DNA of 32,298 bases from Candidatus Omnitrophota bacterium. GTDB taxonomy: Bacteria > Omnitrophota > Gorgyraeia > Zapsychrales > Zapsychraceae. Positions 23,395 through 30,226 of the stretch are shown piece after piece. The DNA lies in the NCBI GenBank assembly GCA_015233195.1, contig JADFYE010000005.1, positions 76,122 to 108,419 of the forward strand. Direction: 5' to 3'. Numbering within the stretch: the stretch's first letter is position 1; the number at the start of each line of letters is the position of its first letter. The notes under the pieces were generated by a model. The model saw only the letters and a program-made list of their open reading frames with translations. It did no database searches and was not told the DNA's origin. The position numbers and the translations under genes were made by a program.

Positions 23395-23794
23395 CTCTTT
23401 TTAAAGTTAACACCTTATCCACGCAACTATTCAAAGTTTCAATAAAATTTTTAAGTTCGATCGGTTTAAAACAGTATTTTTCCGCTCCCAAGTCCTTGGC
23501 TTTCTCAACAATAGCTTCTTCTTCCATACGTGAGACCATCAAACACACTGCCTGCGGATTGATCTTTTTTACCTCGGCTAAAACTTTAAGTCCGTCAATC
23601 TCATGCGCGCTTCCCAAAAAAACATCCAAAATACAAATATCACTTTTTTCTTTGCGATAATGTTCTAACGCTTCCATCGGATTAGTAGTAGCAAACACCT
23701 GTCCATAACCTTTTCGGATCAGTAAATTTTTTACAAAAAATACAATACCCTCTTCATCATCCAACACCATTATCCGAATTTCGGACTTATCCAT
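23387..23794 (-). CDS. Stand-alone response regulator receiver protein
   Basis: A 135-residue CheY-like receiver with no output domain. The acidic pocket is LDDEE (Asp12-Asp13), the phospho-acceptor is Asp57 (CILDVFLG), with Ser89 in MVSRM and Lys110 in CFKPI at the conserved switch positions. It should take a phosphoryl group from a histidine kinase, and signal by protein contact. I use the ATG at 23792-23794, with GGAGGG upstream; an earlier in-frame start has no such site. No kinase is in the window; the adjacent helical protein is the natural candidate partner. Confidence 0.9.
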   Translation of the reverse strand: MDKSEIRIMVLDDEEGIVFFVKNLLIRKGYGQVFATTNPMEALEHYRKEKSDICILDVFLGSAHEIDGLKVLAEVKKINPQAVCLMVSRMEEEAIVEKAKDLGAEKYCFKPIELKNFIETLNSCVDKVLTLKRAV

Positions 23795-23872
23795 ATTCCC
23801 TCCGTTATCTAACAATTATATATAGTCTACAGAACCATTAACTTCAACACAACCTTAATTCAAAAAAATTTA

Positions 23873-23898
23873 ACCTTTGACCTTTAGCTTTTACCTTT
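23873..23898. repeat. Short AAAGGT direct repeats after htpX
   Basis: Three copies of ACCTTT (AAAGGT on the minus strand) occur at 23873-23878, 23880-23885 and 23893-23898, just after the htpX stop. A related AAAGG-rich stretch follows the folD stop at about 2407-2424. Such low-complexity runs may be intergenic spacer repeats; function is not evident. Confidence 0.45.
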
Positions 23899-23906
23899 AA
23901 CCGCCT

Positions 23907-24860
23907 TTATAACGACGATAAATGTTTTATTCGTTTCAGCATATTTGGATGTGTACTCAAAAGCTCCATTAATTTATCAGTAAAATTAACTTGGATATCT
24001 CTGTTTCGTAAAACCATCAATTCCGCAGGATCAATTGTATTATTTCCATCCTGATCCAATTCTTTCAACTCCCGTATTTCCGCAGACGCTCGTGAAGGAT
24101 CATTTACAAAAAAAGCTTTCATGCCTTCGGTCTCTTTCAGCATATCCTTATCCAAACGCGCTGAACCATAAACCAATTTGTATAAAGCCGTAGCTAATTT
24201 AGACGGGGGATTCCCCAACTCAACTGAGCCTTTATCCGCAAAATATTCCCGGATACGTGAAGCATAAAGTATCAGCAAATTAGTAACAAAATAAAATAAG
24301 AACGCGGCTAAACCGATTAAAACCGTATTCCCTCGATCTCGATTGTTTCTCCCCCCATAAAACATGAAACTCCAAGCAATGCGATAAAGGATCATAGGTA
24401 TAACTGATAATATTGTAATGGTCAAAACATCTCGATTTTTTAAGTGAGTAATCTCATGCCCAATTACTGCTTTTAATTCATCCTCTTCCAATAAATCAAC
24501 TATCCCTTTAGTAACACAAACCCTGCCGTCGCGCTGACCGCGTCCAAACGCAAAAGCATTGGGAATTTCAGAACGTGATATACAAACTCTGGGCATTGGT
24601 ATATTGGCTTTGCGTGATTGATCCTCGATCATCGCAAACAATTCCGGAAAATCTTGCCGCTGAATATATTGCACTCCCATGGTCCATTCAACCATTTTAG
24701 GACCAACCATATACTGAATAAACATAATCCCAACTGAAATCACTAAATAAAAATAAAAATTTGTGATACCAGCCGCAGTACCAATCACTACTACAATGGC
24801 GTATATGATTGCGAACAACGTGCCTAACAACATCATCATTCGAGCCTGTAACGAAAACAT
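23907..24860 (-). CDS. htpX: HtpX-like M48 membrane zinc protease with an EF-hand-like loop
   Basis: The 317-residue protein has HtpX topology: two membrane helices at about residues 10-30 and 35-53, a metallopeptidase core with HEITH (135-139) and a third ligand region SRIREYFADKG (Glu205), and further hydrophobic stretches at about 146-168 and 180-200. HtpX degrades damaged membrane proteins at the cytoplasmic membrane. Unusual for HtpX is a 12-residue loop with EF-hand spacing, DQDGNNTIDPAE (269-280), with Asp, Asp, Asn and a terminal Glu in calcium-coordinating positions, placed between conserved family segments near STHPNMLKRI. AGGAGGAG precedes the ATG. It follows the beta-CASP gene by nine bases. 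Confidence 0.92.
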   Translation of the reverse strand: MFSLQARMMMLLGTLFAIIYAIVVVIGTAAGITNFYFYLVISVGIMFIQYMVGPKMVEWTMGVQYIQRQDFPELFAMIEDQSRKANIPMPRVCISRSEIPNAFAFGRGQRDGRVCVTKGIVDLLEEDELKAVIGHEITHLKNRDVLTITILSVIPMILYRIAWSFMFYGGRNNRDRGNTVLIGLAAFLFYFVTNLLILYASRIREYFADKGSVELGNPPSKLATALYKLVYGSARLDKDMLKETEGMKAFFVNDPSRASAEIRELKELDQDGNNTIDPAELMVLRNRDIQVNFTDKLMELLSTHPNMLKRIKHLSSL

Positions 24861-24869
24861 TTACTCCTC

Positions 24870-26276
24870 CTAAAAAATAAATTCCTGTCCTAGCTTTGGT
24901 ATCAAGATATTACTAAACCCGAATTTCTCAAGAGCGGCTTTCAACGCCTCTTGACGGCTTAACTCTCCATGAACTAAAAACAAAGCTTTAATTTTTGTCC
25001 GATCTTCAGATGATAAAAATGATAGTATTTCCCTCTGATCAGCGTGAGCGCTTAAAGAATCCATTACTTCAATTTTGGCTTTTACTATTTTTTTCTCACC
25101 AAACATCCAAACTTCTTTTACTCCATCACGAAGCAACGCGCCTAAAGTACCAGGCGCGCAAAACCCAACCAATAAAATTGTGGTAGAAGTTTTATCAATA
25201 TTATTAAAAACATGATGCCTGATCCGTCCAGCATTAAGCATCCCAGAAGCGCTGATAATTACTGCAGGTCCAGTCAAAACATTCAACGCTTTTGAATCAT
25301 CTAAATTCCGAATATATTTGAGTCCATTAAAACCAAATGGGTCAGGATCTTTTTTCATATACTGCACTAACTCATCGTCGAAACATTCCGGATGTTTCAT
25401 AAAAATATCTGTAGCACTGACTGCCAATGGACTGTCCACAAATATCGGGATATTCGGCAATTTACGTTCGTTTGCAAATTTATCTAAAAGATAAATAATT
25501 TCTTGTGTGCGTCCTATGCTAAAAGCAGGAATCAATAATTTACCTTTATTAACCACACAAGTATTTTTTATTATTTCAAGTAAATGATCAGCGTCGGCAT
25601 TAAATTCAGAATGCTCTTCTCCTCCATAAGTAGATTCACAAATTAAATAATCAACCTGATCCATGCTTTTCGGATCTTGCAATATCGGACGATGCGGACG
25701 ACCAATATCACCGGTAAAACCGAACACAACTTCATTTACCTGATCGGTCTTGACCTTAACTGTTATATTCGCGCTTCCAATAATATGACCAGCGTCCCTA
25801 AAAACAACTGTAATATTATCAGTCAATTTAAACGGCTTATCATAATCAACGCCCTCAAACAACGCAAATGCATTCTCCACATCTTTAACTGCATACAAAG
25901 GTTCTACTGGAGCGTCTGCAGGTCTGCGTTTACGGTCTTTATTAGCATATTCAGCGTCACGTTCCTGTATCTTCGCGCTATCTAACAGCATCAGACCTGC
26001 CAGATCTTTAGTAGCATGGGTACAAATTATCCGACCTTTGAACCCGTCCTTAACTAACAAGGGAATTCGTCCACAATGATCAATGTGCGCGTGAGAAAGC
26101 AAAAGACAATTTATTTTTGCAGGATCAAACATCCATTCGCGATTCAACCGATCACAATCTTCTTCTTTACCCTGATGCATTCCCGCGTCCATAAGAAGCG
26201 AGAAACCGTCGTCCAGAACTAACATATGACAACTGCCGGTAACCCCTTGATCTGCACCGCAAAATTTTAGTTTCAT
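24870..26276 (-). CDS. MBL-fold beta-CASP RNA-metabolising hydrolase
   Basis: The 468-residue protein is a metallo-beta-lactamase-fold nuclease with a beta-CASP cap, of the CPSF/YSH1-like group. Metal-binding motifs are SHAHIDH (61-67), the AGH of DAGHIIGSAN, GFTGDIGRP, and in the cap and end region SASGMLNAGRIRHH and SLSAHADQ. These enzymes cut or trim RNA. The usual bacterial RNase J has a different domain order, so the closest analogues are the CPSF-like proteins found scattered in bacteria. Its ATG overlaps the SpoIID gene stop by four bases (ATGA), indicating coupled translation, and htpX follows nine bases later. Confidence 0.92.
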   Translation of the reverse strand: MKLKFCGADQGVTGSCHMLVLDDGFSLLMDAGMHQGKEEDCDRLNREWMFDPAKINCLLLSHAHIDHCGRIPLLVKDGFKGRIICTHATKDLAGLMLLDSAKIQERDAEYANKDRKRRPADAPVEPLYAVKDVENAFALFEGVDYDKPFKLTDNITVVFRDAGHIIGSANITVKVKTDQVNEVVFGFTGDIGRPHRPILQDPKSMDQVDYLICESTYGGEEHSEFNADADHLLEIIKNTCVVNKGKLLIPAFSIGRTQEIIYLLDKFANERKLPNIPIFVDSPLAVSATDIFMKHPECFDDELVQYMKKDPDPFGFNGLKYIRNLDDSKALNVLTGPAVIISASGMLNAGRIRHHVFNNIDKTSTTILLVGFCAPGTLGALLRDGVKEVWMFGEKKIVKAKIEVMDSLSAHADQREILSFLSSEDRTKIKALFLVHGELSRQEALKAALEKFGFSNILIPKLGQEFIF

Positions 26277-27487
26277 TCTAAATCCGTTTTATTTAAAAGC
26301 TCTATTGGCTCGTCAATCTTTAATGGTTCTTTAATACTATCCAATTGAACCAAATCCGCGCCAGGATAATAATGTTCTAAAATCTTTTTGTAATCAAACC
26401 CTTGCTTAGACATTTCATAAGCACCCCATTGCGACATGCCTACGCCATGTCCCCAGCCTTTTCCGACCACGTCAAAATAATATCCTTGCATAATAACTTC
26501 GTAATCATTACTGCGTATATCATTTGGTCCTAAAATATCCCTAAAATCTTTACCAGTCAATATAAGCGTACCACCATCTTTATCAGTAATTTTTATTTTA
26601 CGTATGCGACCGCTGTCATTACGTTCAATAACTTCAATATTTACTATCTGCCCTATAGTATGTCCTTTAATATTCAAGCGGGTTTGCACATCTTCAGATT
26701 TAAAATTCTTTTTCCATGAATAATTCTTACCAAACCTCGAATAAGGATCCGGGATTCCACGTAAAGGCGAAAGACCGTGATGATTCCATAATTCAGCCAC
26801 ATCTTCAGTATGGTCGCCGCAATTGGAGTGAAAATACGCTGGCAAAACTTTATTTTCAAATACCAACACTTCATTTCGGGTTTGATCAACTGCCATGCTG
26901 GTACGGAAGCGCTCAGCATTTTTCCCGCCGTAAACTTGCGAATAAATATTGGTTTTTACATCAAAATCCATTTTCACATTTTCCGAAGCCTGATAAACCG
27001 CGTATGAACGAGCTGCTACAGCCTGAGCTTTCATAGCATCTATAGGCCAGCGGTCAGTAATTTCATGATAAAGCACTCCTTTAATATATGTCTCAAGGTC
27101 AAGATGATTGACCAGCATAAATTTACGTTTATCTTTCATTATGATATCCAATGACCCACGATAGCGATTGTGTTTATCATTTGCTAAATAAACTGTAATA
27201 TCCTGATTAGAATTGATACGTAAACGACTCCCCCGAAAAAATCTTTTTCCTACATAAATAAAATTACCGTGTACCAGCACCCGAGATTTATGAAGAACGT
27301 CTCCTTCAAAAATTAACATGTTATGTATGGGGTCTATAATTTGATAATGTCCTCGGGCAGAAATGACTACATCGTCCAGATCGTCCAAAACCATAACCCG
27401 GATATTTGGCGGTTCAACTGCGAACGCAGTCGAGGTTACAAAAAATAAAAAAATAAACCAAAATAAAAATTTTAAATTTCTAATCAT
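26273..27487 (-). CDS. SpoIID/LytB-domain protein (amidase enhancer or lytic transglycosylase type)
   Basis: A 404-residue exported protein with signal peptide (hydrophobic core, cleavage near TAFA). The SpoIID domain is clear: LDLETYIKGVLYHEI with the catalytic-type Glu, PIDAMKAQAVAARSYAVY, the middle SNCGDHTEDVAELW and the C-terminal KGWGHGVGMSQWGAYEMSKQG (read as WGHGVGMSQWGA). In sporulating Firmicutes SpoIID trims denuded glycan; in non-sporulating diderms the LytB-like forms act on the cell wall during division or remodelling. Spore formation is not implied. The start ATG has AGGT seven bases before it. The beta-CASP gene downstream overlaps by four bases. Confidence 0.93.
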   Translation of the reverse strand: MIRNLKFLFWFIFLFFVTSTAFAVEPPNIRVMVLDDLDDVVISARGHYQIIDPIHNMLIFEGDVLHKSRVLVHGNFIYVGKRFFRGSRLRINSNQDITVYLANDKHNRYRGSLDIIMKDKRKFMLVNHLDLETYIKGVLYHEITDRWPIDAMKAQAVAARSYAVYQASENVKMDFDVKTNIYSQVYGGKNAERFRTSMAVDQTRNEVLVFENKVLPAYFHSNCGDHTEDVAELWNHHGLSPLRGIPDPYSRFGKNYSWKKNFKSEDVQTRLNIKGHTIGQIVNIEVIERNDSGRIRKIKITDKDGGTLILTGKDFRDILGPNDIRSNDYEVIMQGYYFDVVGKGWGHGVGMSQWGAYEMSKQGFDYKKILEHYYPGADLVQLDSIKEPLKIDEPIELLNKTDLE

Positions 27488-27507
27488 AATAAATACCTAA
27501 AATTTAC

Positions 27508-28503
27508 CTATTTGATAACTTTAATTGCTTCCTCACTTATTTCCCGACCACGGGACGTGCGGCGTAAAAATCCGATTTTCAATAAAAACGGTTCAACCAC
27601 ATCAATGATCGTATCTACTTCCTCGTTCAAAGTAGCAGCCAATGTCTCAACGCCTACTGGTCCGCCTTTATACTGCTGATGCAGAACTTTTAAAAGCCGA
27701 CGATCCAGTTCATCCAAACCATATTCATCAATACCCAAAGTACTCATTGCTTCTTTAACCTGATCAATGGATATATTATTATTCCCAGCTTTAACTTGAA
27801 CATAATCGCGTACCCGACGGAATAAACGATTTGCAATGCGCGGTGTGCCTCGCGCACGTTTGGCAATTTCCAAGGCTGCTTCTTCATTTAAAATTACATT
27901 TAACTTTTTAGCAGACCGTGAAACAATTTCTTTCAATTCTACCGGCTCATAAAATTCAAGATGATAAAACAAACCAAACCTATCACGCAAAGGCGATGCT
28001 AATAAACCACTGCGGGTAGTAGCGCCAATTAGAGTAAATGGTTTTAAACTAAAATTTATAGTTTTAGCATACGGTCCTTTATCAACCACAAAATCTACTT
28101 TAAAGTTTTCCATAGCAGGATACAAAAATTCTTCAACGGTCTTGGATAAACGGTGAACTTCGTCGATAAACAATATATCGCCTTGTTCCAAATTGGTAAG
28201 TATTCCGATAAGATCGCCAGCGCGTTCTATCGCAGGACCTGAAGTAATAGTAATACGCGCGCCCATTTGATGCGCCACAATGTTAGCTAAAGAAGTTTTT
28301 CCCAGACCAGGCGGTCCAGAAAATAAAATATGTTCTAAAGTTTCTTTACGCTGTTGAGCAGCCTGCAAAGCAACTTTTAAATTACTAACCACATCCTTCT
28401 GCCCGACGAATTCATCTATAGATGCTGGTCTTAACGAAAGACTATAGACCCGGTCTTCATCATTTTCCTGCTGATTAAAAACTATTCGTTTACGTTCTTC
28501 CAT
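27508..28503 (-). CDS. ruvB: Holliday junction branch-migration helicase subunit RuvB
   Basis: RuvB is the AAA+ ring motor of the RuvAB complex that moves Holliday junctions. The 331-residue length is normal. Walker A is SGPPGLGKTS (62-71), Walker B LFIDEVHRL, sensor 1 IGATTRSG, and the C-terminal winged-helix domain includes GGPVGVETLAA and a RTSRGR segment near the end. The N-terminal RPASIDEFVGQ is also typical. ruvA and ruvC are not adjacent here. The gene begins one base after the scpA stop; the SpoIID gene follows 20 bases later. Confidence 0.97.
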   Translation of the reverse strand: MEERKRIVFNQQENDEDRVYSLSLRPASIDEFVGQKDVVSNLKVALQAAQQRKETLEHILFSGPPGLGKTSLANIVAHQMGARITITSGPAIERAGDLIGILTNLEQGDILFIDEVHRLSKTVEEFLYPAMENFKVDFVVDKGPYAKTINFSLKPFTLIGATTRSGLLASPLRDRFGLFYHLEFYEPVELKEIVSRSAKKLNVILNEEAALEIAKRARGTPRIANRLFRRVRDYVQVKAGNNNISIDQVKEAMSTLGIDEYGLDELDRRLLKVLHQQYKGGPVGVETLAATLNEEVDTIIDVVEPFLLKIGFLRRTSRGREISEEAIKVIK

Positions 28504-28504
28504 A

Positions 28505-29239
28505 TTAACTTTGGCTTTCAGTATTACGAATTATCTCTATATTTTCAAACGCGCGTTTCTGCACTGCTTTAATCTGTTTTAACCGTATCAATTCCAAAAT
28601 CGCCAAAAATGTTACCACTATCTCAACTTTAGACCGACATCGTCCGAAAATATCACTTAACTGCATCCGTTCTGTTTCAAGCAATGCCTCAACTATATAT
28701 TGGATTTTTTGTTCAACCGTATATTCTTCTTTAACGATCTCATGGACCAGATCTTCAGGAATTTTCTTCAACGCTTCTGACAACGCGCTGATCAGATCAA
28801 AAAGATTAGTCTCATAATAAACTTCTTTAGCTTCTTCTTTCCATTGACGTTTTTGTTCATCATCAGCTGGACGAGGAAATAAATCTTTGCGTTCTTTTTC
28901 TTTTTGTTCCAGATCGCCGGCTATTTCCTTAAACCTTTGGTATTCAGCTAAACGACGGATCAATTCTTCCTTTGGATCGTCTTCATCAGTTTTTTGTTCT
29001 TCATTATTTTCCGGAGGTAATAACATGCGGGATTTAATATGCATCAATGTGGCAGCCATGACCAAAAAATCGCCAATCACATCCAAATCCAAAATCTTCA
29101 TTATTTCAATAAAACGCAAATACTGTTCAGTAATCGACGCGATAGGAATATCTTTAATATCAATATCATCTTTTCTGATCAAATACAGCAAAAGATCCAA
29201 AGGCCCTTCAAAAATATCCAAACGAATTTTATATGCCAT
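28505..29239 (-). CDS. scpA: Segregation and condensation protein A (kleisin)
   Basis: ScpA is the kleisin that bridges SMC heads in the condensin complex with ScpB. The 244-residue protein has the N-terminal signature RLDIFEGPLDLLLYLIRKD, DIPIASITEQYL and IKSRMLLPP, a charged linker and the C-terminal winged helix (VVTFLAILELIRLKQI). Length is normal. The ATG is nine bases after the trpS stop and the ruvB ATG follows one base later. The scpB gene, which often comes next, is not in the window; ruvB is in its place, so scpB must be elsewhere or the partner differs. Confidence 0.95.
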   Translation of the reverse strand: MAYKIRLDIFEGPLDLLLYLIRKDDIDIKDIPIASITEQYLRFIEIMKILDLDVIGDFLVMAATLMHIKSRMLLPPENNEEQKTDEDDPKEELIRRLAEYQRFKEIAGDLEQKEKERKDLFPRPADDEQKRQWKEEAKEVYYETNLFDLISALSEALKKIPEDLVHEIVKEEYTVEQKIQYIVEALLETERMQLSDIFGRCRSKVEIVVTFLAILELIRLKQIKAVQKRAFENIEIIRNTESQS

Positions 29240-29248
29240 AAATATATA

Positions 29249-30226
29249 TTAAAATACTATCTGCTTAACTTCACTCATGGTTTGGCGCGCAATCACCGAC
29301 GCCTTCTTACGTCCCTCTTCTAAAATATCCCAAACTTTAGACCGGTCTTTCGCAAATTTTTCTCTGCGCTCAGTTATTGGTCTTAAATATTCCACTAAAG
29401 CCTCAGCTAAAATCATCTTACATTCAGTACAACCTTTTTGCGCATTAACACACCATTCTCTAACCTGATCTTTTTTCTCCGGGGCAAATATCGAAAAATA
29501 ACTATGCACATTGCATTCATATGGATGCCCAACATCTTTTAGTCTTAATCGTTTAGGATCTGTGAACATACCTTTTACTTTAGTTTTTATTTCGTCGGGT
29601 GAGTCAGACAAATTTATCGCATTCTGATAACTCTTACTCATTTTCCTACCGTCTAACCCTAACAAACGCGGTGTTTGAGTTAAAATTGCATCGCAATCAG
29701 CAAAAAATTCCGTCTTAAAAATATGGTTGAACCTGCGTCCGATTTCACGGGTCAATTCTAAATGAGGCAATTGATCCTCACCTATCGGCACAGCATTAGC
29801 TTTGTACAAAAGAATATCAGCAGCTTGTAATACCGGGTAACCTAAAAACCCATACGTCTGCAAATCACGGGTAGTAATCTCACGTAATTGTTCTTTATAC
29901 GTCGGATTACGTTCCAGCCAGCCAAGCGGCGTTAGACAAGAAAACATCATTTGTAATTCCAAATGTTCAGGAACTTGTGATTGCACAGAAAAAATCGCTT
30001 TTTCAGGGTCCAGCCCGCAAGCCAACCAATCAATTACCATTTCAACTGTGTTCTCTTTAAGGGTCTTGCTGTTCTCATACTCGCCCATCAGGGCGTGCCA
30101 ATCTGCAACGCCAAAAACACAGTCATATTTTTCCTGGAATTCTTTCCAATTACTTAATGCTCCGACCAGATGCCCTAAATGCAACTTTCCCGTCGGACGC
30201 ATTGCGCTGTATACCCGTTTTCTCAT
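29249..30226 (-). CDS. trpS: Tryptophanyl-tRNA synthetase with a Thermotoga-like four-cysteine motif
   Basis: Class I synthetase that charges tRNA-Trp. It has the HIGH-type motif PTGKLHLGHLVGAL (11-24), GYPVLQAADILLYKA, VPIGEDQLPHLELTR and KMSKS (195-199). At 325 residues it is the normal bacterial length. Four cysteines at 238, 259, 266 and 269 give C-x20-C-x6-C-x2-C in the tRNA-binding C-terminal part. The T. maritima enzyme binds a [4Fe-4S] cluster with a nearly identical spacing (x22, x6, x2), so this form probably binds one too. The start ATG overlaps the infB stop (ATGA), so translation is coupled. Confidence 0.96.
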   Translation of the reverse strand: MRKRVYSAMRPTGKLHLGHLVGALSNWKEFQEKYDCVFGVADWHALMGEYENSKTLKENTVEMVIDWLACGLDPEKAIFSVQSQVPEHLELQMMFSCLTPLGWLERNPTYKEQLREITTRDLQTYGFLGYPVLQAADILLYKANAVPIGEDQLPHLELTREIGRRFNHIFKTEFFADCDAILTQTPRLLGLDGRKMSKSYQNAINLSDSPDEIKTKVKGMFTDPKRLRLKDVGHPYECNVHSYFSIFAPEKKDQVREWCVNAQKGCTECKMILAEALVEYLRPITERREKFAKDRSKVWDILEEGRKKASVIARQTMSEVKQIVF

